Assembly (NCBI GenBank): GCA_900544825.1
Contig: UQWP01000004.1
Coordinates: 1-64,000 of the forward strand
Direction of reading: 5' to 3'
Source of the DNA: an uncultured Prevotella sp.
GTDB taxonomy: Bacteria > Bacteroidota > Bacteroidia > Bacteroidales > Bacteroidaceae
Length of the DNA: 64,000 nt
Positions 15,410-23,877 of the stretch are shown here, one piece after another. Position 1 is the stretch's first letter. Every line of letters starts with the position of its first letter. The notes beneath the pieces were generated by a model. The model had not been told where the DNA came from, ran no database searches, and saw only the letters and a program-made list of their open reading frames with translations. A program made the translations under genes and the position numbers.

Positions 15410-16438
15410 TTATTTAGTATATATTCCTCCATTATCTTCGGAATTAGAAGAGCTGAAGAACTTCGAAACAGAACTTATATTGTAGCCAGCCACCACTCCG
15501 AAGCCTCCTTTTACATTCGAATAGGTAGGGGTAACCTGCATCAAGCCCACATCCGCCCAACTGTTGCTCTGCGCATCGTTAATACTCTTGAGAAACCGGT
15601 AATATTCGGGAGTTACCTTATATAAATCCACTATATAAGAAAAACTATAAAATGACTGATGATATGAATAGGAGTATGTATCCAGATGAAGTGTATAGGT
15701 CTTGCCATTTATCGTACGGTCATTGAAGATGTAGGCATTACCAAAATACTCATAATCATCCATACCGAAATCATCATCCACCTTCGACTTCTTGTTCAAC
15801 AAGGGTTCATTGTTCGTCTGCAGTTCCAGATCACGGTTCATTTCTCGTGTCTGCAGTCTGAGCTTCACCGAATAATAATCTTCCGAAGAAGGATTATCAT
15901 GGAAAATGGCTTCTACCCTATCAATGGTTATCGAGTTATAGCCATCCGATGATTTCATTTCCAGTTTAACATCGCCCAACTCCACTTCTACCTTCTCCGG
16001 AATATTAGTAGAAGCTGAAACAGATGAGAAATCCGGTGCAGAAACCTGAAGACTGATTTGATCTCCAGCTTTCTGCTTGCCTACTACATAATACTGTCCT
16101 ACCAGTTGTGAAAGCACAAAGGGGTTCGTGCTTCGGGTAAATAGTTGAGCCTCTTCCTCGTTTGTGATGCGTTTCACCGTTTGCTCTACCCCATTCACCT
16201 TATATATAATATGTGCATCTACCTTTTCGCGGGATAAGGTATCAACATTCCCCTTCACGGATGCTACAGGCAGACTCTTAGCCACACTGACGAGCGTAGT
16301 ATCACCTTCGGTAGGAAAGCAATACACCACCAGTCGGGAATGATCCTGCAGTTTTTGAATATCAAAATCATCTTTACAGGAAACCAGCGCCAAACACAAA
16401 AGCATGAGGCTAAATGCCCTATATATCATTGTCTTCAT
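15410..16438 (-). CDS. DUF4249 domain-containing lipoprotein
   Basis: The product (342 residues) begins with a lipoprotein signal (LMLLCLALVSCKDDFD, lipid cysteine at about residue 21). The remainder matches the DUF4249 layout: a beta-rich domain opening with RLVVYCFPTEGDTTLVSVAKSLPV and a C-terminal half ending GGFGVVAGYNISSVSKF. DUF4249 proteins are regularly encoded beside TonB receptors with an STN domain, as here, and are taken to be outer-membrane partners of those receptors. The reading is firm; the ligand is unknown. Confidence 0.88.
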   Translation of the reverse strand: MKTMIYRAFSLMLLCLALVSCKDDFDIQKLQDHSRLVVYCFPTEGDTTLVSVAKSLPVASVKGNVDTLSREKVDAHIIYKVNGVEQTVKRITNEEEAQLFTRSTNPFVLSQLVGQYYVVGKQKAGDQISLQVSAPDFSSVSASTNIPEKVEVELGDVKLEMKSSDGYNSITIDRVEAIFHDNPSSEDYYSVKLRLQTREMNRDLELQTNNEPLLNKKSKVDDDFGMDDYEYFGNAYIFNDRTINGKTYTLHLDTYSYSYHQSFYSFSYIVDLYKVTPEYYRFLKSINDAQSNSWADVGLMQVTPTYSNVKGGFGVVAGYNISSVSKFFSSSNSEDNGGIYTK

Positions 16439-16496
16439 TTTTATCTCTTTTTATCTTAACATAAAATTCTACATCTACTATTCACCTTGCTATTCC

Positions 16497-19259
16497 TTAG
16501 AACTTGATGGTATAGCTGAACGAAGGAATGATTGGGACAAATCCCCTGTTCTTTGCCGTAAACTGCTTTGTTTCCTCATCGTAATCCACCTTGACATACA
16601 TCGAGTTCAAGTGACAATATGCATTGTAGATGCTCAAGTTCCAGATGCGCTCATGGCCGTGCTTGGTAACATGGTGGAAATCAAAGCCTAAGTCCAGACG
16701 ATGATAAGCCGGCAAGGTCAGGTTGTTGGGGATGGCATAGACAAAAGATGCCGAATCCCACCAACCGCCAGGATATTGATTGCCACCATCCGGCAAACCA
16801 GGCAGTGCCGCTATCTGAGTAGGAACGGTGGCATGATTGCCGGAATGATAACTCCACACCGCATAGCAGCTCACCTTTCTGTTGAAATCATATCTCAAGG
16901 AAAGATTCAGCTTATGGCGGTTGTCATACTTGTCGTAATACCAGTCCTGATAGAACTCATCATACTTTCGCTTGTTCCAGGAAAGCGTATAGGAACCGCT
17001 CAAGGTAAGATGATTGGTACGATAAGTAGCATCTGCCTCCAAACCATAGAACAATCCCTTGCCATCCATCACCTGACTATCCCAATTCTCTGCCGGAGGT
17101 TCGATTCCCAGCCAACTGCTGTATTGCAGAAGATGCTTTGAGAGCTTGTAATAGCCTTCGAGCGATAAGATCCAGTGGCGATTCGGCTGCGCATAGATGC
17201 CTGCCGCTATCTGATAAGAACGCATCGGTTTCAAATCCTTGGTGGTTGGCACCCAATAATCAGTAGGCAAATCCAGATAACTGTTGGATATCTTATGCAC
17301 ATACTGAGTCATCTGTGTGAAAGAAGCTTTCAGCGATACCGCATGGCTCCACTGGTATTTCAGAGCGAAGCGAGGGTCGATATTGAAGAAGTTCTTATCG
17401 CTGATATGAAACAATCCCAGATGGAAGCCAGCATCAAGGCTCCATTTATCACTGAGATAGATTTCATCCTCCGCATACGCCGACCATTCATGAGACACAT
17501 GCCTATTGGTACTATTCACACGGATGGTATCCATCTCTGCATCACTTCCACTACCCACATAGTCAAGCTGCATCACCGTCTGCGGACGGAAGAGATGCAT
17601 CGTATAGTCATGACCGAAGCGGATATGATGACGGGGATTCGGACGGTAATCAAAAGCCGTGCGATATCCGGCATCATAGATAGTAGAAGTATAGCCATGC
17701 TCCAAATGACTCCACACCCTTTCTTCCTGGGTTTTCGGATATATGTCCCTGTCATCATCCAGGGAATAAAGCTTGGAACGGTTATGGGAATATACAGCTG
17801 TGAAATTAGCAAAGAGCTTCGGTGAGAACAGATAATTCCAGTTCAAAGCCACATTGAAGTTTCCCCAGTTGAGCTGCGTCTTCGTTAATTCCTTATTATA
17901 TGAATCACCTTCATGATACCAATCCCCCTTGCTATCATCCAGATCATCCTTCACGTCCCAACTGTCTTTTCCGTGATAGAGACTCAAGTCTATCTTCGAA
18001 CGGTCGTTGAAACGATGGGTTACCTTGGCATTCAGGTCCATGAAGTAATAACCTATCGAAAGTTTCTCGTCTGGATCAGAGAATGCCTTGGTCAAGGGAC
18101 GGGACAGCAGATCCATCCAGGAACGGCGCATACCTATATTATAAGAGGTTTTGCCTTTCTGGATAGGTCCCTCAAACTGCACACTGGCATCAAGCAGTCC
18201 GATGCGATAGGCGCCATGAAAGTGATTCATGTTTCCATCGGCAGTACGCACATCCACCACCGACGACAGTCTTCCACCATATCGTGCAGGAAAGCCACTC
18301 TTGTAGAAATCCACGTTCTTCACCACGTCGGCATTGAAACTGGAGAAAAGCCCCAGCGCATGATTCGTATTATAAAGCGGAGTACCATCAATCAGGAAAA
18401 GATTCTCATCACCATTACCGCCATGCACATAGAGTCCGCTTGCCAACTCCTGTCCTTCTGCCACTCCACTCACGCGCTGCAGGGTTTTCACCACATCCGG
18501 CGAAGACATCAGGGCGAACTCGGTCTTAATATCCTTGTTCGAAAAGGAGCGCTTGCCGGTTTGCGTGGTAAGAAGCGGAGAGTTCAAGTCGCCATCTACC
18601 ACCACCTCAGGCAGTTTACCATCAACACGGAGCGCCATATTATGATGCATATCTTTCGAAAGATTCAATTTTTCCACCTTATCGGCATAGCCCACATACG
18701 AAAAGCGAAGCTGGTGCTCGCCTTCGGGCAGGGTAAGCGAAAAGAAACCATACTCATTGGTCGTTGTACCGATGCCATCCGTCAGATCATAGATGGTGGC
18801 ATTAATCAGCGATTCGCCACTCTCGTCACGGACGTATCCGCTGAGAGTGTGGCGACGCTGAACCTGCTGAACTTTGTGATCTATATTCGTGTAAGATGTT
18901 GATATTTGTTGTACGGGTTTTCGCTTCAATATCACATAGTTCGCATTGATAGTATATAGAATATGAGTTTTCCCGAAAAGCGCCTTCAGTGCCTTCTTCA
19001 CCGAAAGATGCTGGATATCTGGTCCATGATACTTGATATTCAATTCCCCATCAAGCGATGAATCATAGACGAAGTTGATTTTCCTGGTGCGATGCAGCCA
19101 ATCCATCTGCTGACGGATGGTGGTAGAAGTCTGAGCCTCCACCATCATCATCGGCGTGCCTGCTATTATCGGCGTACCTGCCAACGTTGGCGTTGGCAAG
19201 GCTAGAATTGAGAGTGCAAAAATAATCTCTTTACCTTTCATAACTGTACTTTTATTCAT
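16497..19259 (-). CDS. TonB-dependent receptor with STN and carboxypeptidase-like domains (transducer type)
   Basis: This outer-membrane receptor of about 920 residues imports a ligand and signals to the operon's sigma factor. In order it has a signal peptide (GKEIIFALSILALPTPTLAG), an STN domain (about residues 50-110, FVYDSSLDGELNIKYHG) that contacts FecR, a carboxypeptidase-like domain (HTLSGYVRDESGESLINATI), a plug (SSPDVVKTLQRVSGVAEGQE, then DGTPLYNTNHALGLFSSF) and a 22-strand barrel ending in ISNxx-free FSYTIKF. The frame is open seven more codons to 19280, almost touching the sigma gene; the ATG at 19259 gives a better signal peptide. A short AGTP-type repeat follows the signal peptide. 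The ligand is unknown. Confidence 0.92.
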   Translation of the reverse strand: MNKSTVMKGKEIIFALSILALPTPTLAGTPIIAGTPMMMVEAQTSTTIRQQMDWLHRTRKINFVYDSSLDGELNIKYHGPDIQHLSVKKALKALFGKTHILYTINANYVILKRKPVQQISTSYTNIDHKVQQVQRRHTLSGYVRDESGESLINATIYDLTDGIGTTTNEYGFFSLTLPEGEHQLRFSYVGYADKVEKLNLSKDMHHNMALRVDGKLPEVVVDGDLNSPLLTTQTGKRSFSNKDIKTEFALMSSPDVVKTLQRVSGVAEGQELASGLYVHGGNGDENLFLIDGTPLYNTNHALGLFSSFNADVVKNVDFYKSGFPARYGGRLSSVVDVRTADGNMNHFHGAYRIGLLDASVQFEGPIQKGKTSYNIGMRRSWMDLLSRPLTKAFSDPDEKLSIGYYFMDLNAKVTHRFNDRSKIDLSLYHGKDSWDVKDDLDDSKGDWYHEGDSYNKELTKTQLNWGNFNVALNWNYLFSPKLFANFTAVYSHNRSKLYSLDDDRDIYPKTQEERVWSHLEHGYTSTIYDAGYRTAFDYRPNPRHHIRFGHDYTMHLFRPQTVMQLDYVGSGSDAEMDTIRVNSTNRHVSHEWSAYAEDEIYLSDKWSLDAGFHLGLFHISDKNFFNIDPRFALKYQWSHAVSLKASFTQMTQYVHKISNSYLDLPTDYWVPTTKDLKPMRSYQIAAGIYAQPNRHWILSLEGYYKLSKHLLQYSSWLGIEPPAENWDSQVMDGKGLFYGLEADATYRTNHLTLSGSYTLSWNKRKYDEFYQDWYYDKYDNRHKLNLSLRYDFNRKVSCYAVWSYHSGNHATVPTQIAALPGLPDGGNQYPGGWWDSASFVYAIPNNLTLPAYHRLDLGFDFHHVTKHGHERIWNLSIYNAYCHLNSMYVKVDYDEETKQFTAKNRGFVPIIPSFSYTIKF

Positions 19260-19283
19260 TATTTTACTGCTATAACGCAAGAA

Positions 19284-19805
19284 TTACAGAATACCCCCAT
19301 GGATGAAAGGTAAAATATAGAAAAAATCTGCAAGAAAATCATCTTTCTTGCCGCGTAAGGTCTTTAAAGCCTTGGAAATCTGATGCTCCACCGTCTTTTC
19401 CGACAGGTTCAGTTCTTCGGCAATCTCCCGATAAGTCATGCCATCACGCTTGCTCATCAGGAAGATTTCCCTGCATCGTTCGGGCAATTGCTCGATAGCC
19501 GTCCACAGTTCCGCCTCCCGGAAAGAACTTTCCTGCGCCTGATTATCAGAGATTGCGCCGCTCAAGTCAGAAGGAGAAATCTCCGTATCTATCGGAGACT
19601 GACGGCGCAACCGGTCGATGCAGGCATTGCGCACAGAAGTATATAAGAAAGCCTTGATATTATCAGGCATTATACTTCTGCTGATCAATTTTACAAAACA
19701 ATCCTGCACTACATCTTCAGCCTCATCGATATCATGTAGATAATGAGTGGCATAAAGACACAGCGGACGATAATATTGCAGAAAAACCGAATCAATCTCC
19801 TTCAT
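19284..19805 (-). CDS. ECF-type RNA polymerase sigma-70 factor (Bacteroidetes family)
   Basis: A sigma factor of 173 residues that directs RNA polymerase to its own operon and probably other genes. Region 2 (FLQYYRPLCLYATHYLHDI, DEAEDVVQDCFVKL) and region 4 with its helix-turn-helix (RDGMTYREIAEELNLSEKTV) are both clear. An open frame continues upstream through tRNA-Gln to 19991, but that part is a by-product of the tRNA; MKEIDSVFLQYY at 19805 is the true start. The next gene, the STN-type TonB receptor, begins within about 25 bases, and FecR lies at the operon end. Confidence 0.93.
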   Translation of the reverse strand: MKEIDSVFLQYYRPLCLYATHYLHDIDEAEDVVQDCFVKLISRSIMPDNIKAFLYTSVRNACIDRLRRQSPIDTEISPSDLSGAISDNQAQESSFREAELWTAIEQLPERCREIFLMSKRDGMTYREIAEELNLSEKTVEHQISKALKTLRGKKDDFLADFFYILPFIHGGIL

Positions 19806-19876
19806 AAATCCGAACTTTATTAAAACAAAATAACCCTCCAAATCCGCAAAGACTTGAAGGGTTATTTCATAATCTG

Positions 19877-19947
19877 TTGTCCCAGGCGGATTCGAACCAC
19901 CACTGACAGAACCAAAAACTGTAGTGCTACCATTACACCATAGGACA
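19877..19947 (-). tRNA. tRNA-Gln (anticodon TTG)
   Basis: Read on the minus strand, TGTCCTA pairs with TGGGACA in the acceptor stem (one G-T pair). The D arm is GGTGTAATGGTAGCAC, the anticodon loop TTTTGGT gives TTG (reads CAA), and the T arm is GTGGTTCGAATCCGC. The 3' CCA is not encoded. It lies between tyrS and the ECF sigma gene and has its own promoter. Confidence 0.92.
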
Positions 19948-19960
19948 AGCAAATCGGATG

Positions 19961-19992
19961 CAAAGGTAGTGGATTTTTTCTCCACTACCAAA
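19961..19992 (-). promoter_or_regulatory. Promoter of tRNA-Gln, overlapping a terminator-like hairpin after tyrS
   Basis: On the minus strand TTTG (plus 19992-19989), 20 bases, TACCTTTG (plus 19968-19961). The spacer is largely a 9-bp perfect hairpin (GGTAGTGGA at 19965-19973 on the plus strand with TCCACTACC at 19981-19989), which sits right after tyrS. One stretch thus seems to both end tyrS transcription and start tRNA transcription. Confidence 0.6.
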
Positions 19993-20013
19993 TATTTTCA
20001 ATACTTTTAACGA

Positions 20014-21315
20014 TTACTTCACGGTAATCAAGAAGTAGTTCTTCTTACCTTTCTGAACCAAAAGATACTTGCCGTCAATCAGGTCATCAGCAGTTACAAC
20101 CTGGTCGAAAGCAGCGAGTTTCTCCTTGTTGAGAGAAACGCCACCACCCTTAACGAGCTTGCGCATCTCGCTCTTGCTTGGGAAGATCTGCATACCCTCC
20201 TGATTGAAGAGATCTACAGCAGTTCCACCGAGCAGGTTCTTGTCGAGGTCGTAGTGAGGAACATTGGCGAATACATCGTTCAATGTAGCCTCATCGAGCT
20301 GTGCTAGATTCTCCTTGGTTGCCTTACCGAAGAGGATGTTGCTGGCTGCGATAGCCATATCCAAGTCCTCCTGAGAGTGAACCATTACGGTAACCTCCTC
20401 AGCCAGACGCTTCTGGAGTACACGGCGACCTGGATCCTGCTTGTGCTCCTCTACGAGGGCATCGATAGTCTCCTTATCGAGGTCGGTGAAAATCTTGATA
20501 TACTTCTCAGCATCATCATCGCTTACGTTCAACCAGAACTGGTAGAAAGCGTAAGGAGTAGTGCGGTTGCGATCCAACCAGATATTACCGCTTTCTGTCT
20601 TACCGAACTTCTTGCCGTCTGCCTTGGTAATCAAAGGACAAGTGAGGCAGAAGCACTCTGCGTCGTTACCCAATGTACGGTGAATCAACTCAGTACCGGT
20701 AGTCATGTTACCCCACTGGTCGTTACCACCCAACTGGAGGCGAACACCATACTTCTCATACTGATAGAGGAAGTCGTAGCCCTGGAGCAACTGATAGGTG
20801 AACTCTGTGAAAGACAAACCGTCACGAGCCTCACCGTTCAAGCGCTTCTGCACGCTATCCTTCGCCATCATATAGTTAACTGTGATGTGCTTACCTACCA
20901 CGCGAGCAAAGTCGAGGAAGGTGAAGTCCTTCATCCAGTCGTAGTTGTTAACCAACTCAGCCTTGTTAGGCTCATTGCCATCGAAGTCGAGGAACTTAGA
21001 TACCTGCTTCTTGATAGCTTCCTGGTTATGATAGAGAGTCTCAGAGTCGAGCAGATTACGCTCCTGGCTCTTGCCAGAAGGGTCGCCAATCATACCTGTA
21101 GCACCTCCCACGAGGAGATAAGGCTTATGGCCACAACGCTGCAAGTGGCGCAACATCATGATACCACAAAGGTGACCGATGTGCAGAGAGTCTGCAGTAG
21201 GGTCAGTTCCGAGATAGGCAGACACCATGTGGGTGTTAAGGTATTCCTCAGTACCTGGCATAATCTGTGCCAGCATACCACGCCATTTCAATTCTTCAAC
21301 AAAATTTTTTGCCAT
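20014..21315 (-). CDS. tyrS: Tyrosyl-tRNA synthetase
   Basis: TyrS joins tyrosine to tRNA-Tyr for translation. The 433-residue protein has the class I marks HIGH (H45-I-G-H48 in DSLHIGHLCGIM) and KFGKT in ADGKKFGKTESG, the tyrosine pocket region LQGYDFLYQYEKYGVRLQLG and GGNDQWGN, and a C-terminal S4-type RNA-binding domain (FPSKSEMRKLVKGGGVSLN). Length is normal. It ends the unit metK/DUF4271-hemD-rnpA-yidD-tyrS, 63 bases behind yidD. Confidence 0.97.
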   Translation of the reverse strand: MAKNFVEELKWRGMLAQIMPGTEEYLNTHMVSAYLGTDPTADSLHIGHLCGIMMLRHLQRCGHKPYLLVGGATGMIGDPSGKSQERNLLDSETLYHNQEAIKKQVSKFLDFDGNEPNKAELVNNYDWMKDFTFLDFARVVGKHITVNYMMAKDSVQKRLNGEARDGLSFTEFTYQLLQGYDFLYQYEKYGVRLQLGGNDQWGNMTTGTELIHRTLGNDAECFCLTCPLITKADGKKFGKTESGNIWLDRNRTTPYAFYQFWLNVSDDDAEKYIKIFTDLDKETIDALVEEHKQDPGRRVLQKRLAEEVTVMVHSQEDLDMAIAASNILFGKATKENLAQLDEATLNDVFANVPHYDLDKNLLGGTAVDLFNQEGMQIFPSKSEMRKLVKGGGVSLNKEKLAAFDQVVTADDLIDGKYLLVQKGKKNYFLITVK

Positions 21316-21378
21316 CGAATGTGATTTCTTTATATATTATATAATATGTATAAGGGGCCCAGCGAAACAGCCGGAAAC

Positions 21379-21630
21379 TTACGGAACGGGATCATAGCCC
21401 GAACCACCCCAAGGGTTGCATCTCAAGATACGCCATATTGCCAAAGCCAGCCCCTTGAAAGGTCCATGCTTCCGTATGGCTTGCCTGGCATATTCAGAGC
21501 AGGTTGGCTGAAAGCGGCATGACGGCGGTGTATAGGGAGTGATGCACTTCTGATAGAACAGGATAGGAAGCAACAACAGCCAGGTCAATGCTTTTACGAA
21601 TCCATGCCAGACGATAAGCAGATACTTCAT
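21379..21630 (-). CDS. yidD: Membrane protein insertion efficiency factor YidD
   Basis: YidD is a small membrane-attached protein that helps YidC/Sec insert membrane proteins. The 83-residue product has an N-terminal amphipathic/hydrophobic helix and the family core YQKCITPYTPPSCRFQPTCS with three conserved cysteines, followed by IRKHGPFKG and RCNPWGGSGYDPVP. Its start overlaps the rnpA stop by four bases (ATGA type), the common rnpA-yidD coupling. Confidence 0.95.
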   Translation of the reverse strand: MKYLLIVWHGFVKALTWLLLLPILFYQKCITPYTPPSCRFQPTCSEYARQAIRKHGPFKGLALAIWRILRCNPWGGSGYDPVP

Positions 21631-22031
21631 AGTTTCTCCACCAATCGTTGCAGGTTCTTGTTCATCCTGGCATTCAGCTCAGCCGAATCGTGCAGTTTGC
21701 CATCCTGCCAGATGACGGCAAGCAGCAGCTGCTTGTCGGGCATCTGTGCCATACGCTCCAGCAGCTCATACTTCTGGGTGCGGTAAGCCTCACGGATCTG
21801 TCTTTTCACCCGATTGCGCTTCACGGCTCTCTTGAAGAATCGTTTCGACACGCTTACCATCAGTTCTACAGAAGCACTCTGCTCATCAGTCTTGTCAACA
21901 ACAAGATACACCATCTTCAAGGGCCAAGCCGTCATAGCATGGGCTTTACCGCTAAAGAGCTGGTCTATGAGCGTCTGCTTGCATAGGTGCTCTCTCTTTC
22001 CGAAAGTGTTATCTGTTTCTGTCAACATCAT
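21627..22031 (-). CDS. rnpA: Ribonuclease P protein component
   Basis: RnpA is the protein subunit that helps the RNase P RNA trim the 5' ends of pre-tRNAs. The 134-residue protein shows the family signature KRNRVKRQIREAYR (about residues 75-88) and the N-terminal FGKREHLCKQTLIDQLF. A second methionine (MLTETDN) directly follows the first. It sits eight bases behind hemD and overlaps yidD. Confidence 0.94.
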   Translation of the reverse strand: MMLTETDNTFGKREHLCKQTLIDQLFSGKAHAMTAWPLKMVYLVVDKTDEQSASVELMVSVSKRFFKRAVKRNRVKRQIREAYRTQKYELLERMAQMPDKQLLLAVIWQDGKLHDSAELNARMNKNLQRLVEKL

Positions 22032-22039
22032 ATAGTTTC

Positions 22040-22789
22040 TTATTTATTGTTTCGCTTCAGATAATCCTTCAGCGCTCCAGTCATGGATGGGAACTCCTTG
22101 GTAGGAGCCTCCAGGTCGATGCGAAGACCTTCGTCAGTTACAGTCTTCATGGTTGCCGGACCGAAAGCACCGAGAGCAATCTTGCCCTGCTCAAACTTAG
22201 GGAAGTTCTTCTTCAAGGCTTTTACTCCTGTAGGACTGAAGAAAATCATCATATCATAGTCGAATGCCTTGATTTCTTCCTCTGTGAAGTCATTGCTCAC
22301 CGTGCGATACATCACGCACTCTGTATGATTCAGCTTCTTCTCGTCGAGAAGGTTCTTCACATCATCATTGTGTACACTGCTCAGTGGAACGAGATATTTC
22401 TCTCCCTTATGACGACTCATCTGTGCCATCAATCCGTCGATTTTACCAGTATCACCGAAGAAGACCTTGCGCTTACGATACTGTACATACTTCTGGATAT
22501 AGAGTGCGATAGTCTCAATAACACAGAAATACTTCATATCCTCAGGAATAGTAATACGCATCTCCTTGGCTAATTTGAAGTAATTGTCCACTGCATGGCG
22601 AGATGTAAAAACGACTGCAGTATAGTCTAACAGATTAATCTTCTGCTGACGGAATTCTTTCGCTGTAAGTCCCTCAACCTTAAAGAATGGGCGGAACACA
22701 CATTCTACGCCGTACTCCTTCTCGATATCATAGTAAGGAGATTTCTCACTTGCCGGTTTTGGCTGAGAAACTAAAATTTTTTTAATCAT
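22040..22789 (-). CDS. hemD: Uroporphyrinogen-III synthase
   Basis: HemD closes the linear tetrapyrrole hydroxymethylbilane into uroporphyrinogen III in heme synthesis. The family is very diverse; this 249-residue protein shows its usual marks: the N-terminal KKILVSQPKP, AVVFTSRHAVDNYF, FFSPTGVKALKKNFP and a C-terminal ALGAFGPATMKTVTDEGL. No other heme genes lie nearby. The position between DUF4271 and rnpA is the standard one in Bacteroidales and supports the call. Confidence 0.88.
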   Translation of the reverse strand: MIKKILVSQPKPASEKSPYYDIEKEYGVECVFRPFFKVEGLTAKEFRQQKINLLDYTAVVFTSRHAVDNYFKLAKEMRITIPEDMKYFCVIETIALYIQKYVQYRKRKVFFGDTGKIDGLMAQMSRHKGEKYLVPLSSVHNDDVKNLLDEKKLNHTECVMYRTVSNDFTEEEIKAFDYDMMIFFSPTGVKALKKNFPKFEQGKIALGAFGPATMKTVTDEGLRIDLEAPTKEFPSMTGALKDYLKRNNK

Positions 22790-22795
22790 CTTGTC

Positions 22796-23827
22796 TTAAA
22801 AGTTTATTTTCAAATAATGACTAATTAATACGAGTCCACCCCAAAGGGCAGACAGAGGTACTACTTCAAGGGCACAAAAGTACAAAATTATCTGCAAAAA
22901 CAAGCCATTTCTTTTAAAAAAGATAAGATAACTCTTATAAAATGACAGTATTTTCACCAATACGAGTACTATTATGGTATATATCACTGCTACCTGGAGC
23001 GATAAGTCGAAGTAAGACAGGAGCATAACTACCGGAAACAGCAGTACTCCCTCGCAGGATAACAGGAAAAGATACGCCTTGAGCCATTGTTCATTTTTTT
23101 TCTTGTCGAAGAATACCAGACCAGCTATGGTATAGAGCAAAGCCTTGATCAGACAATAGCTCATCACATATCCGGCATAGATACAGATTACCCAATTCTG
23201 CTCGATGGTAAACGTATCGCTGATGGATGCCTTCGAGTAGAAGAAGTATCCGAGTGCCACCAGCAGGCAGGTCTGCAATACAAAGAAGAACTGGAAGCGA
23301 ACCTCCGAACTCGTCTCCGTAATCACCGTAGTTCCCTCTCGCTGAACGCGGAAGAATGCCTTTGCCTGGCGGAAAACGAAATGCTTCGACTTGGAGAATG
23401 CAATACATGCCAACACAAAGCACAAAAGCAGCAACGAGGTGATGAAGTTGTCGCCCGCCACCGTATAAGGCACCGGATCACCCGCCACACCCAGCCTTCC
23501 ACCCCTTAGCTCTGGATGAAAAAGCGAGTCTTTCGAGAAGAACGACTCACGATAGTATTGTGGCAAGCTCACATCTCTGAAACTCTTGCCAGCCTTATGT
23601 CCAGGCAGATGCAGGGTATCAGGCATCCCGCTCCAGTGAGTAATCTCACAGGGTTTGATGTGCGCCCTGATCATGGAATCCTGTTGGGCAGGGGTCGCAT
23701 TCTTAGGCAGCCAACTCAGCACCTGCTTAGGTGTGAGTTGGCTGCTATGTTTTTGCTGGACAGATTGCTGCTGCAATTCAGCATCAATCTCCAGACCTGT
23801 ATGTATCGAATCTGCTTGCTGCACCAT
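22796..23827 (-). CDS. DUF4271 domain-containing membrane protein
   Basis: The product (343 residues) has a soluble N-terminal half of about 125 residues, with two motifs (LSWLPKNATPAQQDSMI and WSGMPDTLHLPG) typical of this Bacteroidota family, then six or seven membrane segments from about residue 128 to the end. The biochemical role is not known. It lies six bases ahead of hemD and appears translationally linked to it. Confidence 0.88.
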   Translation of the reverse strand: MVQQADSIHTGLEIDAELQQQSVQQKHSSQLTPKQVLSWLPKNATPAQQDSMIRAHIKPCEITHWSGMPDTLHLPGHKAGKSFRDVSLPQYYRESFFSKDSLFHPELRGGRLGVAGDPVPYTVAGDNFITSLLLLCFVLACIAFSKSKHFVFRQAKAFFRVQREGTTVITETSSEVRFQFFFVLQTCLLVALGYFFYSKASISDTFTIEQNWVICIYAGYVMSYCLIKALLYTIAGLVFFDKKKNEQWLKAYLFLLSCEGVLLFPVVMLLSYFDLSLQVAVIYTIIVLVLVKILSFYKSYLIFFKRNGLFLQIILYFCALEVVPLSALWGGLVLISHYLKINF

Positions 23828-23877
23828 TCTTGTTTATCGATTTCCTAAGAAACCGCTCTCTTATTGTTATTCGTTCC

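Noticed and set aside
19806..19991. Longer start for the ECF sigma gene
   Set aside because: The extension runs through tRNA-Gln and its promoter; the inner ATG at 19805 matches sigma-factor starts.
20377..21324. Long plus-strand frame (315 codons) opposite tyrS
   Set aside because: It lies wholly antisense to an intact tyrS and has no motifs; long antisense frames arise from codon bias in this genome.
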